Both the position numbers and the translations under genes were made by a program. From contig NZ_SDQO02000003.1 in the NCBI RefSeq assembly GCF_004382825.2, positions 310,001 to 374,000 on the forward strand: a stretch of 64,000 nucleotides of DNA. Reading direction: 5' to 3'. Positions 37,816 through 47,199 of the stretch are shown piece by piece. This DNA is from Corynebacterium silvaticum (lineage in GTDB: Bacteria > Actinomycetota > Actinomycetes > Mycobacteriales > Mycobacteriaceae). The notes below the pieces were generated by a model. That model made no database searches and was not told where the DNA came from. It saw only the letters and a program-made list of their open reading frames with translations. How positions within the stretch are numbered: position 1 is the stretch's first letter; the number at the start of each line of letters is the position of its first letter.

Positions 37816-38592
37816 TTAGGGCGATTCTTCAGAGAGAACACACTTCCGCCGTGGGATCACTGCCGGCGCATCGCCGATAAAAGTCACATCTACAGTGGCC
37901 TCATAGATATTTTCTATAGTTTCCTCGGTCAGCACTTCCGCCGGGGTTCCGTGTGCGACTATTCGCCCTTGATCCAGCAACGCCACCTCGTCGCTGTACT
38001 CCGCTGCCAATGTCAGATCGTGCATGGCCGCAACGACGGTAAGTTGTCGGGTGACGCGGAGCGCGTCGACAAGCTCAAGCACTTCTTGGGCGTGCCCGAT
38101 GTCCAGGGCTGACGTGGGCTCGTCGAGAAGCAAGACAGCAGGCTCTTGCACCAAAGCGCGCGCTAAGGCCACCCGCTGCAGCTCCCCTCCCGATAGCTGA
38201 GTCACAGACGCGCCAACAAAAGGCTCCAGATCAAGGTCGCGGATAGTGTGCTCTATCAGCTCATTGTTGCTGGTGCGATGAGGATAACGACCAAGCTTGA
38301 TGTAGTCGATCACACCCATCCCTTCAGGAAGCGTAGGGTGCTGCGGCATAAGAGCCACCGTGCGCGCCCATTCTTTCCGGTTCCGCCCCCGCACAGACAC
38401 ACCATCCATGTACACATCGCCCGATGCTTGTCGACGCACCCCCGCAATCACGCTCAGCAACGTCGATTTTCCACACCCGTTAGGCCCGACAAGAGACAAC
38501 CATCGTCCCGTTGGACACAACACGCTCACGTGTTCCAAGGCCATCTGCTGCGTCCTGGCATAAGAAAAACTGAGGTTGCGTACGTCAAGCAT
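37816..38592 (-). CDS. ABC importer ATPase, iron-siderophore/cobalamin type
   Basis: A 258-residue FecE/BtuD-type ATPase. Walker A is GPNGCGKST, the Q-loop region is ALMPQHPTLPEGM, the signature is LSGGELQRVALARAL, Walker B is VLLLDEPTSALD and the switch histidine is in AAMHDLT. The ATG at 38592 has GGAAGG 7 bases upstream and starts at the first ABC beta strand. It begins 1 base after the permease stop. With the permease and the binding lipoprotein it forms a complete importer, transcribed lipoprotein-permease-ATPase. Confidence 0.92.
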   Translation of the reverse strand: MLDVRNLSFSYARTQQMALEHVSVLCPTGRWLSLVGPNGCGKSTLLSVIAGVRRQASGDVYMDGVSVRGRNRKEWARTVALMPQHPTLPEGMGVIDYIKLGRYPHRTSNNELIEHTIRDLDLEPFVGASVTQLSGGELQRVALARALVQEPAVLLLDEPTSALDIGHAQEVLELVDALRVTRQLTVVAAMHDLTLAAEYSDEVALLDQGRIVAHGTPAEVLTEETIENIYEATVDVTFIGDAPAVIPRRKCVLSEESP

Positions 38593-38593
38593 G

Positions 38594-39631
38594 CTACATC
38601 CTTCCGCGACGGTGGCGGTGGAGTACAAAAAGGAAGAAAGGCGCACCCACGAAAGCCGTGACCACACCCACTGGCAGTTCCGCCGGGGCCATCGCGGTTC
38701 GCCCCGCGGTATCCGCAGCGAGAAGAAAAATACCTCCCCAGATCACAGTAAGCGGGATAAGTCGCCGGTGAGCTGGCCCCACCACCAGTCGAACCGCATG
38801 CGGAACGATAATCCCCACAAACCCGATGAGGCCGGATACCGCAACGACCACCGAGGTTCCCAGCGTGGCCACTCCCACCAGCATGAGCCGTGCGCGTTGC
38901 GGGTGCACGCCCAATGCTGCGGCTTCCTCATCACCCAAAGTCATCACGTCAAGCAGACGAACACTTAGGCACAGCAACACGACGCACAACGCCACGGGCA
39001 ATATCACCAATCCCACCGTTGACCAGCCGGCCGTATTAAGGCTTCCCAGCATCCACGCGTAGATACGTTGAATGGTGTCTATGTTGCGCTGCTGCACAAA
39101 GGTCTGCGCCGCAGACGCACACGCCGCCACTGCCACACCTGCGAGAACCACGGTCGTAGCGTCACTCGACGTTGCCTGACCGCCCATCACGCCGGCGCAG
39201 ACGCATGTCACAGCAACCGCAGCTACGCCGCCCACAAAAGCCGCGCTGATGATTCCCGCGCCGCCAAGGCTAAATCCTATGGTGGCCCCAAAGACCACCG
39301 CCAGAGTGACACCAAGCCCCGCACCAGCACTTACTCCCAACAGATAGGGATCTGCGAGGGGATTATGAAACACTGCCTGATATGCGGCACCCGCCGCAGA
39401 AAGCATGGCCCCCACGATCACGGCCAGCACGATCCTGGGCAACCGAACGTTGAACAATATCGCATGATGACGTTCGCTCAACACGTGTCCGCCGAGAAGC
39501 TCGCGGAGAACGTCGCCAGGGCCGATGCCGACCGCACCCACAAGAGCCGCGGCGATAACCACGCATCCCAGCACGATCATGCTCAACACCATGACCACTG
39601 GAAATACCGTTAAAGGGTTTCGTTCTCGCAT
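38594..39631 (-). CDS. FecCD-family ABC importer permease
   Basis: A 345-residue polytopic permease of the FecCD/BtuC family with about ten helices. Typical stretches are ILFNVRLPRIVLAVIVGA, GAAYQAVFHNPLADPYLLG, which begins the conserved loop near the N-terminal third, and GFVGIIVPHAVRLVVG, the coupling helix near the C-terminus. One permease gene means a homodimer. It starts 15 bases after the lipoprotein stop, and its own stop is 1 base from the ATPase start. Confidence 0.92.
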   Translation of the reverse strand: MRERNPLTVFPVVMVLSMIVLGCVVIAAALVGAVGIGPGDVLRELLGGHVLSERHHAILFNVRLPRIVLAVIVGAMLSAAGAAYQAVFHNPLADPYLLGVSAGAGLGVTLAVVFGATIGFSLGGAGIISAAFVGGVAAVAVTCVCAGVMGGQATSSDATTVVLAGVAVAACASAAQTFVQQRNIDTIQRIYAWMLGSLNTAGWSTVGLVILPVALCVVLLCLSVRLLDVMTLGDEEAAALGVHPQRARLMLVGVATLGTSVVVAVSGLIGFVGIIVPHAVRLVVGPAHRRLIPLTVIWGGIFLLAADTAGRTAMAPAELPVGVVTAFVGAPFFLFVLHRHRRGRM

Positions 39632-39646
39632 GGACTAGGACGCAGA

Positions 39647-40660
39647 TTAGTGGGCCACTGGCGCTGCAGAGCCATGGGCAATCACCTCATGAGGAAGCGC
39701 CACGAGTTGTTCCGCAACCTGTTTAACCAGCAACGGCAACCGAGTACCCCAACGAGCGGCCAGATCCTGGTCGAGCTGCACTATCGCACCGTTCTTTATG
39801 GCCTTGATTGTGCTCCAACCAGGGCGAGCAGCCAGATCCTGCGGGGTGATCTTTTCCGAGCCTTGGTTGGCTTGGAAAATGACGTCCGGGTTGGCGTCGA
39901 TAACGGCCTCGTTTGTGAGCTGCGGGTAGTCCTTTGTGCCCGACGCTATGGACTTCATACCAAAAAGCGCATAGACCTGACCGATAAACGAGCTATCGGC
40001 CGCCGCGTATAACTTGCTACTGATTTCGTGATAGTAGGAGAGATGAGCACCTGTAATGGACTCTGGCACGGTCTTCACCGCTGCCTCAATATCGGACTGC
40101 ATCTCCGAAACCCGCAAGGTAGCGTCTGCGATATGGCCAGTCGCTACTCCTAGCCTTTCAATTTGCGAGTACACATCGTCGAGTTTCTTTGCGGCAGGCA
40201 ACACCAACACGGGGATCTTTGCCGCATTTAACCCAGCTACAAAGGTGTCGTCTTCCCGCGAAACCACGACAAGATCTGGGTCGTGGGATACCACTGCCTC
40301 AAGGTTGGGCTTAAATCCTGATAGCCCATCGACGATGGGGGTTCCCGCCGGGTAATTGGAGTGTTTGTCTACCGCCACCACGCGTTCTCCTGCGCCGATC
40401 GCATAGAGAACTTCAGTGGCACTCGGCGATAAGCTCACGATCCTTGTGGGTTCTTGTTCCAGGGTGACGCTCTCGCCTTCGCCGGAAACTCCTGATTTCA
40501 CGGTGACGGGAAAGTTCTGTGACGCGTCCGCATTTTTTGTGTTGTTCGATGCTGTTCCGCCGTCGCTAGAGCTGCAGCCAACTAGTGCTGCTGCAGCGAT
40601 AGCAATGCCGCAGAGGGCACTTCCTACAGCGCGAGCTAACGAGTTCTTGCGTGACATCAT
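39647..40660 (-). CDS. ABC importer substrate-binding lipoprotein (FecB/BtuF type)
   Basis: A 337-residue lipoprotein that binds the imported ligand outside the membrane. The signal ends LVGC (Cys at about residue 28), followed by a Ser/Gly/Asn-rich linker. The binding domain has RIVSLSPSATEVLYAIGAG, VVAVDKHSNYP and a SGFKPNLEAVVSHDPDLVVV stretch, all typical of the FecB/BtuF fold. The HSNYP and PNLEAV elements are closest to cobalamin and siderophore binders, so ligand class is iron-siderophore, haem or B12; I cannot decide among them. The ATG at 40660 (or 40657) is used; AAGG is rather far upstream. No DtxR site is visible upstream. Confidence 0.85.
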   Translation of the reverse strand: MMSRKNSLARAVGSALCGIAIAAAALVGCSSSDGGTASNNTKNADASQNFPVTVKSGVSGEGESVTLEQEPTRIVSLSPSATEVLYAIGAGERVVAVDKHSNYPAGTPIVDGLSGFKPNLEAVVSHDPDLVVVSREDDTFVAGLNAAKIPVLVLPAAKKLDDVYSQIERLGVATGHIADATLRVSEMQSDIEAAVKTVPESITGAHLSYYHEISSKLYAAADSSFIGQVYALFGMKSIASGTKDYPQLTNEAVIDANPDVIFQANQGSEKITPQDLAARPGWSTIKAIKNGAIVQLDQDLAARWGTRLPLLVKQVAEQLVALPHEVIAHGSAAPVAH

Positions 40661-41132
40661 TATGGTGCGTGCTGCCTTCTTTTTCTTTGGGGGTACGTGA
40701 GGTCTTATCCGCACCCGAGGGAATTCCTTTTTATGAGGTATGGACTTGATTACCGTGCCCTATCTGGCAGGCCCAGCGCGGGCAATGTGCTGGGGTTCAC
40801 GATACGGTCCACACACGCAAGAAAAACCATTTTTACCCACATCTAGCTGCTGTTTTATCGCTTTAGTTGAGAGCTATTTTTTGAGTTCCCGTGAAGTTTT
40901 CCACAATAAAGCTTCGGAATACGGCGCACATCATCCGGATTTTTCCCAGCCTTTTATGCGATCGCGGCAGCGCATACGACTCCCCTATGTGCACAATTCC
41001 CTATAAAAATTCCGCCACACCTATCACAAGTGTTCCAACTTTCACATAAATGCACTAGAGTGAACAGGGATTTTGCATTTTCTCAACAGTTCGCAATATT
41101 CCCAGACGCACCTCATTAGGGAGTTCACTATC
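40661..41132. other. 472-base divergent region, ABC importer and amidase promoters
   Basis: Both flanking genes point away from this stretch, so both promoters lie here. It is AT-rich from about 40830 to 41100. A GC-rich hairpin (GCCCAGCGC / GCGCTGGG on one or other strand, 40770-40795) lies on the importer side, about 110-135 bases before its ATG. I looked for a cobalamin riboswitch, DtxR sites and small genes and could support none. Confidence 0.5.
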
Positions 41133-43154
41133 GTGCAGCAACGACGTCGCCTAGTCCCCACACCGACTCGGCCAGTCACTGCCATCGTCTCCGCAGTGGC
41201 ACTTTTGGCCTCCGCAGCCGTTGGCATTGGCGCCAACCAGATCTTGCATACCGATAACACCGGTATCGACCCCATCGAAACCAGCGTGAGCACAGACAGC
41301 CTCGCCTCTGGCCAGAGCGTCACCGTTAACGACGCAGCCATTTCCGCCCAAGGCGAGACAGGTGCTCGCACCGTCAAGCAGTTCCACCGCGACCAGCCAT
41401 TCTCGCAGTTCGCGATCACGTGGAACGGCGAAAAGGACATCGCAGCTTTCGTCCGCGCTCAGCGTGCCGACGGAACCTGGTCCGAGTGGTACGACACCGA
41501 GCCTCTCGATTACGGCGCAGGCGATACAGAAAAACGTGGCACCGACCTGATCTACATCGAGCCAACCAACACAATCCAAGTGTCTATGTCCGGCGTGGAT
41601 ATCACCGGCGGCGCTCCGGCAACACCACCCAATGCTGAGGCAGCACCCCAGCCGGCAGCTGAGCAACCAGCAGCAGATGCCCAGCCAGCAGGCCCCGTGG
41701 AAAACCCGGCAGTACATGGCATGGCTCCTTTGCCTTCCAACTTTGGTGACATCAAGCCTGTAGCAGAGGCAACCAATATCACCGCTACCAATGATGTCTC
41801 AGAATTCGATGTCGTCTTTATTGAGGGCGGCGAATCTCAGCTACCGGAAAATGGCATACAGATGACCGCCGATTCCGATGGCATGCCCCGGGTTATCTCC
41901 CGCAAGGGTTGGGGCGCTAATGAGTCCATCCGATGCCAGCAGCCAAGCTACTTTGACGGCGTCAAGGGCATCACGATTCACCACACCGCAGGCTCCAACA
42001 ACTACTCCGAGGCACAGGCCCCCGGAATTGTCCGAGGCATCTACCAGTACCACGCACAAACTCTGGGCTGGTGCGACGTGGGATACCAATCGCTAGCGGA
42101 CAAGTACGGCAACCTGTACGAGGGACGCTACGGCGGATTGAACCGCAACGTATGGGGCGCTCACGCTGGTGGATTCAACGAAAACACCTGGGCTATCTCC
42201 ATGCTGGGTAACTACGACACTGCTCCTACCACACCGGCGATGATCAAATCTGTCGGCGAGCTTGCCGGATGGCGCTCAGCTGTCGCAGGCATCGATCCCA
42301 CTGGCTCTGAAACCCATTACTCTGAGGGAACCAGCTACACCCCTTACCCCAAGGGACAAGCAGTGAATCTGCCTAATATCTTTGCCCACCGCGACGTCGG
42401 CAACACCGCATGCCCGGGCCAGCACGCCTATGCGCAAATGGGTAATATCCGAACAACCGCCAAGCAGAAGTACGACTCCATCAAGAGAGGCACCGCTCAG
42501 TCTGGCGGAATACAGAACACCCCACCGCGCGGTGATACCCCGGCACCGTATCACCCGGCACCCGCTCAGCCGAATGCTCAAGTAGCAAATATCGCCGAGT
42601 TGATAAACAAGATGGCTGGATCGTCGATGCCCAAAGATCTTAATTCTGCAGTGGCTGCGGGCGGATCCTTGCTGCTCCTCGCTGCAACCATTGCTTCTAC
42701 CCAGGGGCTTATCCCTGGCAACCTGGGCACCGTGGGCAATGTGCAGGTGATTAACGGCCTGAAGCTTTCACAGATCCCACCGATTATCACTCGCGTGGTT
42801 GATCTGCTCAGCAACTCCCAGATCACGCGCGCATGGAATGACATTAAAACCGTCTTTGGCCCGGTACTAGGCAATCCCCGCTCCGGCGTAGCCACCTATG
42901 CGTCCAAGACCGGTGAAGAGGTCGAATACGCTCTCTTTGACAACGGCATCATTGTCTCCACCCCGTCTACCGGCACAAACGCGCTGTGGGGCGCAATCGG
43001 TGACGCCTGGGCACAACAGGGCTTCGACGCAGGCCCACTGGGGCTGCCCACCGGAACGCAGTACCAGTCCGGCGAGGAATACCGCGTAGATTTCCAGCAC
43101 GGTTACATCACGTTCAACCCAGCTACTGGAGCAATAGATATTCACACAAACTAG
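41133..43154 (+). CDS. Exported PGRP-type N-acetylmuramoyl-L-alanine amidase
   Basis: A 673-residue exported protein likely to cleave peptidoglycan between MurNAc and the stem peptide. Residues 13-37 form the signal or anchor helix. About 160-200 is Ala/Pro/Gln-rich. The amidase domain begins at ISRKGWGA (about 255), with zinc ligands H283 or H284 in TIHHTAG, H419 in FAHRDVG and C427 in NTACPG. After a Pro-rich linker (about 460-490), the end (about 625-670) holds an LGFP-like repeat (GPLGLPTGTQ). The GTG at 41133 has AGGGAG 9 bases upstream; the longer frame from 41073 has no ribosome site. M. tuberculosis has Rv3811 in the same area near glf (recalled). Confidence 0.88.
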   Translation: MQQRRRLVPTPTRPVTAIVSAVALLASAAVGIGANQILHTDNTGIDPIETSVSTDSLASGQSVTVNDAAISAQGETGARTVKQFHRDQPFSQFAITWNGEKDIAAFVRAQRADGTWSEWYDTEPLDYGAGDTEKRGTDLIYIEPTNTIQVSMSGVDITGGAPATPPNAEAAPQPAAEQPAADAQPAGPVENPAVHGMAPLPSNFGDIKPVAEATNITATNDVSEFDVVFIEGGESQLPENGIQMTADSDGMPRVISRKGWGANESIRCQQPSYFDGVKGITIHHTAGSNNYSEAQAPGIVRGIYQYHAQTLGWCDVGYQSLADKYGNLYEGRYGGLNRNVWGAHAGGFNENTWAISMLGNYDTAPTTPAMIKSVGELAGWRSAVAGIDPTGSETHYSEGTSYTPYPKGQAVNLPNIFAHRDVGNTACPGQHAYAQMGNIRTTAKQKYDSIKRGTAQSGGIQNTPPRGDTPAPYHPAPAQPNAQVANIAELINKMAGSSMPKDLNSAVAAGGSLLLLAATIASTQGLIPGNLGTVGNVQVINGLKLSQIPPIITRVVDLLSNSQITRAWNDIKTVFGPVLGNPRSGVATYASKTGEEVEYALFDNGIIVSTPSTGTNALWGAIGDAWAQQGFDAGPLGLPTGTQYQSGEEYRVDFQHGYITFNPATGAIDIHTN

Positions 43155-43184
43155 TGCTCCAGGTGCGTCTTAAAGAAAATGCTT

Positions 43185-43224
43185 AACGACGAGGACAAGC
43201 TACTCACGGCTTGTTCCCGTCGTT
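43185..43224. terminator. Bidirectional terminator, amidase / HAD phosphatase
   Basis: AACGACGAGGACAAGC pairs with GCTTGTTCCCGTCGTT (14 of 16) around an 8-base loop, followed by TTCTTC on the + strand. It separates convergent genes. Confidence 0.8.
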
Positions 43225-43229
43225 TTCTT

Positions 43230-44045
43230 CTAGAACCAACGATGAAGGACCCTCGCCACACCGGCATCATTGTTGCTCGTGGTTATCTCATCTGCGACCT
43301 GCTTAAGCGCCTCATGAGCGTTGCCCATAGCCACGCCGCGCCCTGCCCACTGCAACATTTCTATGTCGTTAGGCATATCGCCAAAGGCTATTGCATCGGA
43401 AGGATCCACACCCAGCAACTCACCCAGGTCTTGCAGCCCCGCTGCTTTGTTCACGCCCGGAGCGGAAACTTCTAAAAGCCCGTGGTCAATGGAGAAGGTA
43501 ACGTGAGCTAGATCTTCGGGGATAGCCGGCGCAGCCAGTGCGTACATCTCGTTGGCAGAGAGGGCGTCGTTACGCAAAAGAAGCTTCATAGCTGGGCGCG
43601 ACAAGAGTTCATTCTCTGTCTCCATGCCGTGTTCGTCGCTTTCCCACGCATGAACATAGCCCGGCGTCACAGCAAAAAGCTCCGCAGGGTGGTCAAAGGC
43701 AGAAGCCCCCGAACGCTCAACGGCAATTCCACAATCAAGATTTTCCCTCACTGCGCTGACCACAGTGCGCAGAACCTCGGGGCTGAGCCTGTGTGCACGC
43801 AGGACGCGGTCGCTTTCCGAATCATAAAGAACAGCACCATTGGCGCACACGCAGATAGAGCGAATACTCAACTGATCCAACACATGGTAAATCCACCGCG
43901 GAGGACGGCCAGTGGCCAAAGCAAAAAAGACTCCCTGAGCCCCGGCGCGCTCAACAACCTCGCGCAGCTCCGGTAACACCCGCTCCCGAGAATCGAGGAA
44001 CGTTCCGTCTACGTCGCTCACAATGAGCTTGGGTTCCCACGTCAC
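43230..44045 (-). CDS. Cof-type HAD hydrolase
   Basis: A 271-residue haloacid-dehalogenase phosphatase of the Cof/YbiV group. Motif I is VSDVDGTFLD with the nucleophilic Asp, motif II is in FALATGRPP, and the C-terminal motif is AFGDMPNDIEML. The cap domain lies between. Substrates in this group are sugar phosphates and similar molecules; none can be assigned. I chose the GTG at 44045, which has GGAGG 8 bases upstream, over the TTG at 44066. It corresponds in position to the Cof-like Rv3813c of M. tuberculosis (recalled). A terminator separates it from plsC. Confidence 0.88.
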   Translation of the reverse strand: MTWEPKLIVSDVDGTFLDSRERVLPELREVVERAGAQGVFFALATGRPPRWIYHVLDQLSIRSICVCANGAVLYDSESDRVLRAHRLSPEVLRTVVSAVRENLDCGIAVERSGASAFDHPAELFAVTPGYVHAWESDEHGMETENELLSRPAMKLLLRNDALSANEMYALAAPAIPEDLAHVTFSIDHGLLEVSAPGVNKAAGLQDLGELLGVDPSDAIAFGDMPNDIEMLQWAGRGVAMGNAHEALKQVADEITTSNNDAGVARVLHRWF

Positions 44046-44155
44046 AATGCGGTCCTCCGGTTCCAAGGGAATGTGAATACGTCACCCATCATTGTCCCGC
44101 CCTGACGTGACAATTGTCTAGGGCGGAGACAGCCACGGGGGCAGCAACATAAAGA

Positions 44156-44201
44156 TGACGCCCAGGGCGGTAGCGTGGATAAGCTACTACCCTGGGCGTC
44201 A
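44156..44201 (-). terminator. Intrinsic terminator after the acyltransferase gene
   Basis: 19-base arms with two mismatches (core GACGCCCAGGG / CCCTGGGCGTC) around an 8-base loop; on the - strand it is followed by TCTTTA, 15 bases after the stop codon. Confidence 0.85.
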
Positions 44202-44215
44202 AACGCTAAAAACTC

Positions 44216-45064
44216 TTATTTCTGTTTCTTAGCCTTTTTCTCTGCGCGAATACGCCGCTGTTCTGCATCAATGCGTTCAGCTTCTTCCACGGTGGGCGCA
44301 GAGCCGCCCATGGATGCAGGGCGCCACGGCTCACCACCGGCAAACGGGCCGTAGGCCTTTTCGTACTCCGCGCGTACTCCGTCGAGTAGCTCGATCATCG
44401 CTTCGCGGAGGCGTTGCGTGGCTTCTTCCACGGTGCCGTCGAGTGACACGGGTGCGCCGATCCGAATCCACACGGGAATGTGGCTGCGTCCGATATCACG
44501 CTTCAGACCTTTAGTCCATACTCGTTGACTACCCCAGACCGCGACGGGAATGAGGGGGGCATTCGCTTGCTGAGCGATGCGCACGGCACCGCTCTTGAGC
44601 TCTTTGATCTCAAGACTCCGGGAAATTGTGGCCTCCGGGAAGATACCCACAAGTTGCCCTTGCTGGAGATGCTTAATTGCCTCATCGAGAGCACCTGCGC
44701 CGGCAGCCCGGTTGACAGGGATGTGCTTCATAATCCGCACAAGTTTGCCCACTACAGGCACATCGAAGATTTCCTTCTTAGCCATGAATCGGGTCAGTCG
44801 CCCACCACGAAGGTTGGCCGCAGCGCCGCTGAAAATAAAGTCGTAATAGCCTGTGTGATTGATCGCCAGCAGCGCCGATCCCTGCGCAGGGACATTTTCC
44901 GAGCCCTCTACCGTAAGTTCGATAGCTTGAGCGCGGAGAAGACCTTTTACCAGCCGTGCCACGATTCGGCCGTAAAACCACTCTCGACTTTCTGGATGCC
45001 TCGGGACTTTATGCAAGCCCTTTGGCACCCAGCAAATGCCCCGCTTTTCCCATCCACTGTTCAT
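44216..45064 (-). CDS. 1-acyl-sn-glycerol-3-phosphate acyltransferase (PlsC family)
   Basis: A 282-residue acyltransferase likely to make phosphatidic acid or acylate a related lipid at the inner membrane. The HX4D catalytic motif is NHTGYYDF (about residues 69-76), followed by MAKKEIFDVPVVG and the substrate-binding FPEATIS (about 141-147). The C-terminus is a charged tail ending AEKKAKKQK. The start lies 17 bases after the serS stop, with GAGG about 11 bases before the ATG, so it is cotranscribed with serS. Mycobacteria also have PlsC-like genes here. Confidence 0.9.
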   Translation of the reverse strand: MNSGWEKRGICWVPKGLHKVPRHPESREWFYGRIVARLVKGLLRAQAIELTVEGSENVPAQGSALLAINHTGYYDFIFSGAAANLRGGRLTRFMAKKEIFDVPVVGKLVRIMKHIPVNRAAGAGALDEAIKHLQQGQLVGIFPEATISRSLEIKELKSGAVRIAQQANAPLIPVAVWGSQRVWTKGLKRDIGRSHIPVWIRIGAPVSLDGTVEEATQRLREAMIELLDGVRAEYEKAYGPFAGGEPWRPASMGGSAPTVEEAERIDAEQRRIRAEKKAKKQK

Positions 45065-45081
45065 GGTTACCCAAATACCTC

Positions 45082-46341
45082 TTACTTGATTGGCTCCAAG
45101 ACGTCCTTACCCACGAATGGGCGCAGAGCTTCAGGAACGATGACTGAGCCATCTGCTTGCTGGTTGTTCTCAAGGATCGCAACCAACCAGCGCGTGGTGG
45201 CAAGGGTTCCGTTGAGGGTGGCACAGGTTTGGGCTTTTCCGGACTCATCGCGGTAACGGGTCTGGAGACGACGTGCCTGGAAGGTGGTGCAGTTAGAGGT
45301 AGAGGTCAGCTCACGGTAGGTGTTCTGGGTGGGGATCCATGCCTCAGTATCAAATTTACGAGCTGCAGAGGACCCTAGGTCGCCGCCGGCAACGTCGATA
45401 ACGCGGTACGGAACCTCCACGGCTGCAAGCATGTCGCGTTCCATCTTCAGGAGCGCTTGGTGCTGCTCGACGGCGTCTTCTGGCTTACAGAAAACAAACA
45501 TCTCAAGCTTGTCAAACTGGTGAACGCGCAGGATACCGCGGGTATCTTTGCCATAAGAGCCGGCTTCACGACGGAAGCAGGAAGACCAACCAGCGTACTT
45601 AATCGGCCCTTTGTTGAGGTCAATGATTTCGTCCTTGTGGTAGCCAGCCAAGGCCACCTCGGAGGTTCCCACTAGGTAAAGGTCATCGCGCTCAAGGTAA
45701 TAAATCTCATCAGAGTGAGCGCCCAAGAAGCCGGTTCCCTGCATGATCTCTGGACGCACCAGCACTGGTGGGATCATCAGCTGGAAGCCATTGTCGCGTG
45801 CCTTCTGTGCAGCAAGATTGAGCATTCCCAACTGCAAGAATGCGCCGTCGCCGGTGAGATAGTAGAAACGTGCGCCGCCTACTTTTGTGCCGCGCTTGGT
45901 GTCGATCAGTCCCAGAGACTCGCCAAGTTCCAGGTGATCCTTGGGCTCAAAGTCAAAGGTGCGCGGCTCACCAACGTGCTCCAAAACAATGAAGTCATCT
46001 TCGCCACCAGCAGGGGCATCGGTAACAACATTGCTAAAGAGCATTTGAAGCTCGTCTACCTTTGCCTCTGCGGCAGACTGAGCATCCTCCGCTTCTTTGA
46101 CCTTTGTCTTCAACTCATTCGAGCCTTCAAGCAGGGCTGCACGCTCTTCCCGAGCGGCCTGGCCAATCTTCTTGCCAAAGGCCTTGTGCTCGGAGCGGAG
46201 CTCGTCTGCAACCTGGATTGCAGCACGTCGTTCTTCATCGGCGACCAGGAGTTTATCTACCAACTCAGGGTCTTCGCCACGAATACGCTGGGATTCGCGG
46301 ACAATATCGGGGTTCTCGCGGAGGAATTTCAGATCAATCAC
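45082..46341 (-). CDS. serS: Seryl-tRNA synthetase
   Basis: Charges tRNA-Ser. The 419-residue class II synthetase has the N-terminal helical arm (about residues 25-105, rich in E, A and K) that contacts the tRNA. Motif 2 is in [17 protein letters not shown] and motif 3 in the C-terminal [12 protein letters not shown] segment. The start is the GTG at 46341 ([10 protein letters not shown]), with AAGG about 9 bases upstream; the frame to 46365 adds eight residues with no match. It is divergent from farR, and the gap of 64 bases holds palindromes that may control both. Confidence 0.95.
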   Translation of the reverse strand: MIDLKFLRENPDIVRESQRIRGEDPELVDKLLVADEERRAAIQVADELRSEHKAFGKKIGQAAREERAALLEGSNELKTKVKEAEDAQSAAEAKVDELQMLFSNVVTDAPAGGEDDFIVLEHVGEPRTFDFEPKDHLELGESLGLIDTKRGTKVGGARFYYLTGDGAFLQLGMLNLAAQKARDNGFQLMIPPVLVRPEIMQGTGFLGAHSDEIYYLERDDLYLVGTSEVALAGYHKDEIIDLNKGPIKYAGWSSCFRREAGSYGKDTRGILRVHQFDKLEMFVFCKPEDAVEQHQALLKMERDMLAAVEVPYRVIDVAGGDLGSSAARKFDTEAWIPTQNTYRELTSTSNCTTFQARRLQTRYRDESGKAQTCATLNGTLATTRWLVAILENNQQADGSVIVPEALRPFVGKDVLEPIK

Positions 46342-46374
46342 ACATCCGACCTTACCGCCTTCCACTAACTAGTA

Positions 46375-46414
46375 GGTCACAACATGACCAAAATCATGGC
46401 TGGTTATGACCAGC
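46375..46414. promoter_or_regulatory. Palindromes between serS and farR, one over the farR start
   Basis: Two inverted repeats: GGTCA-5-TGACC at 46375-46389 and GCTGGT-TATG-ACCAGC at 46399-46414. The second contains the farR ATG at 46406. TGGTTATGACCA resembles the TGGT-N4-ACCA operators of DasR/NagR-type HutC regulators, so FarR may bind here and repress its own translation start and perhaps serS. ATGACCA occurs twice as a direct repeat. Confidence 0.55.
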
Positions 46415-47179
46415 ACGGCTACACTGATACCTATGGTCGACACTCGATTGGGGTTGCCCGCCAGAACCCTAACTGACGGAACCAGCACGCCAAAGCACCA
46501 ACAGCTCAGGGAAATACTGGAAGAACTCTGCCGTACAGAGCTCAAGCCTGGCGACATGTTGCCTGGTGAGCGCGTTTTAGAAGAGGCCTATGGAGTAAGC
46601 CGAATTACTGTAAGACGCGCCATCGGCGACCTCGTAGCCACCGGTCAACTCCGCCGCAGCCGCGGCAAGGGCACCTTTGTGGCGCAATCTCCGATGGTCA
46701 CCCGCCTCCAACTCGCTTCCTTTACGGACGAGATGTCTGCGCGTCGTATCGAGCCCTCCAGCAAGATTTTGGCGTCCGCATGGTCGGCCCCCAATTCCGT
46801 GGTCCAAGAATTCTTCCGCACGGACGCCGCCACACCGCATACTCATCTCGTGCGCCTCCGCCTAGGAAATGGCAAGCCTTTCTGCCTCAACGACGCGTGG
46901 TACAACTCGACCTTTGCCCCAGATCTCCTAGAAAACGACGTGTATAAGTCCGTTTATCAGATTCTGGAAAATTCCTACAACATTTCCATCACTGGCGCGG
47001 AACAAATCACCACAGCAGTCGCTGCGACGGCAGAAACCGCCCGGATTCTCGACGTTGAAGTGGGAGAACCCCTCCTCAAAGTTGAGCGTCACGCCAGCGC
47101 GGGCAACCACCCCATCGAGTGGTGTTCCTCTCTTTATCGCACAGATAGATTTGCGTTGCGGACCTTTATTTCAAAGTAA
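46406..47179 (+). CDS. farR: GntR/HutC-family regulator, probable FarR
   Basis: A 257-residue transcription regulator. The winged-helix domain (about residues 28-95) has LREILEELCRTELKPGDMLP and SRITVRRAIGDLVATG, and KGTFVAQ ends it. The UTRA effector domain (about 105-250) ends EWCSSLYRTDRFALR, typical of HutC members. C. glutamicum farR, linked to fatty-acid and amino-acid metabolism, lies next to serS (recalled), so I use the name with some reserve. A palindrome covers the start codon, which points to autoregulation. The next ATG in frame (46433) could be used instead; no strong Shine-Dalgarno is seen at either. Confidence 0.8.
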   Translation: MTSTATLIPMVDTRLGLPARTLTDGTSTPKHQQLREILEELCRTELKPGDMLPGERVLEEAYGVSRITVRRAIGDLVATGQLRRSRGKGTFVAQSPMVTRLQLASFTDEMSARRIEPSSKILASAWSAPNSVVQEFFRTDAATPHTHLVRLRLGNGKPFCLNDAWYNSTFAPDLLENDVYKSVYQILENSYNISITGAEQITTAVAATAETARILDVEVGEPLLKVERHASAGNHPIEWCSSLYRTDRFALRTFISK

Positions 47180-47199
47180 GTAAGTAGACTGAGGTCACT

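Noticed and set aside
40741..40800. Possible cobalamin riboswitch before the ABC importer
   Set aside because: Only a simple GC hairpin is visible; the B12 box and the conserved core elements could not be found.
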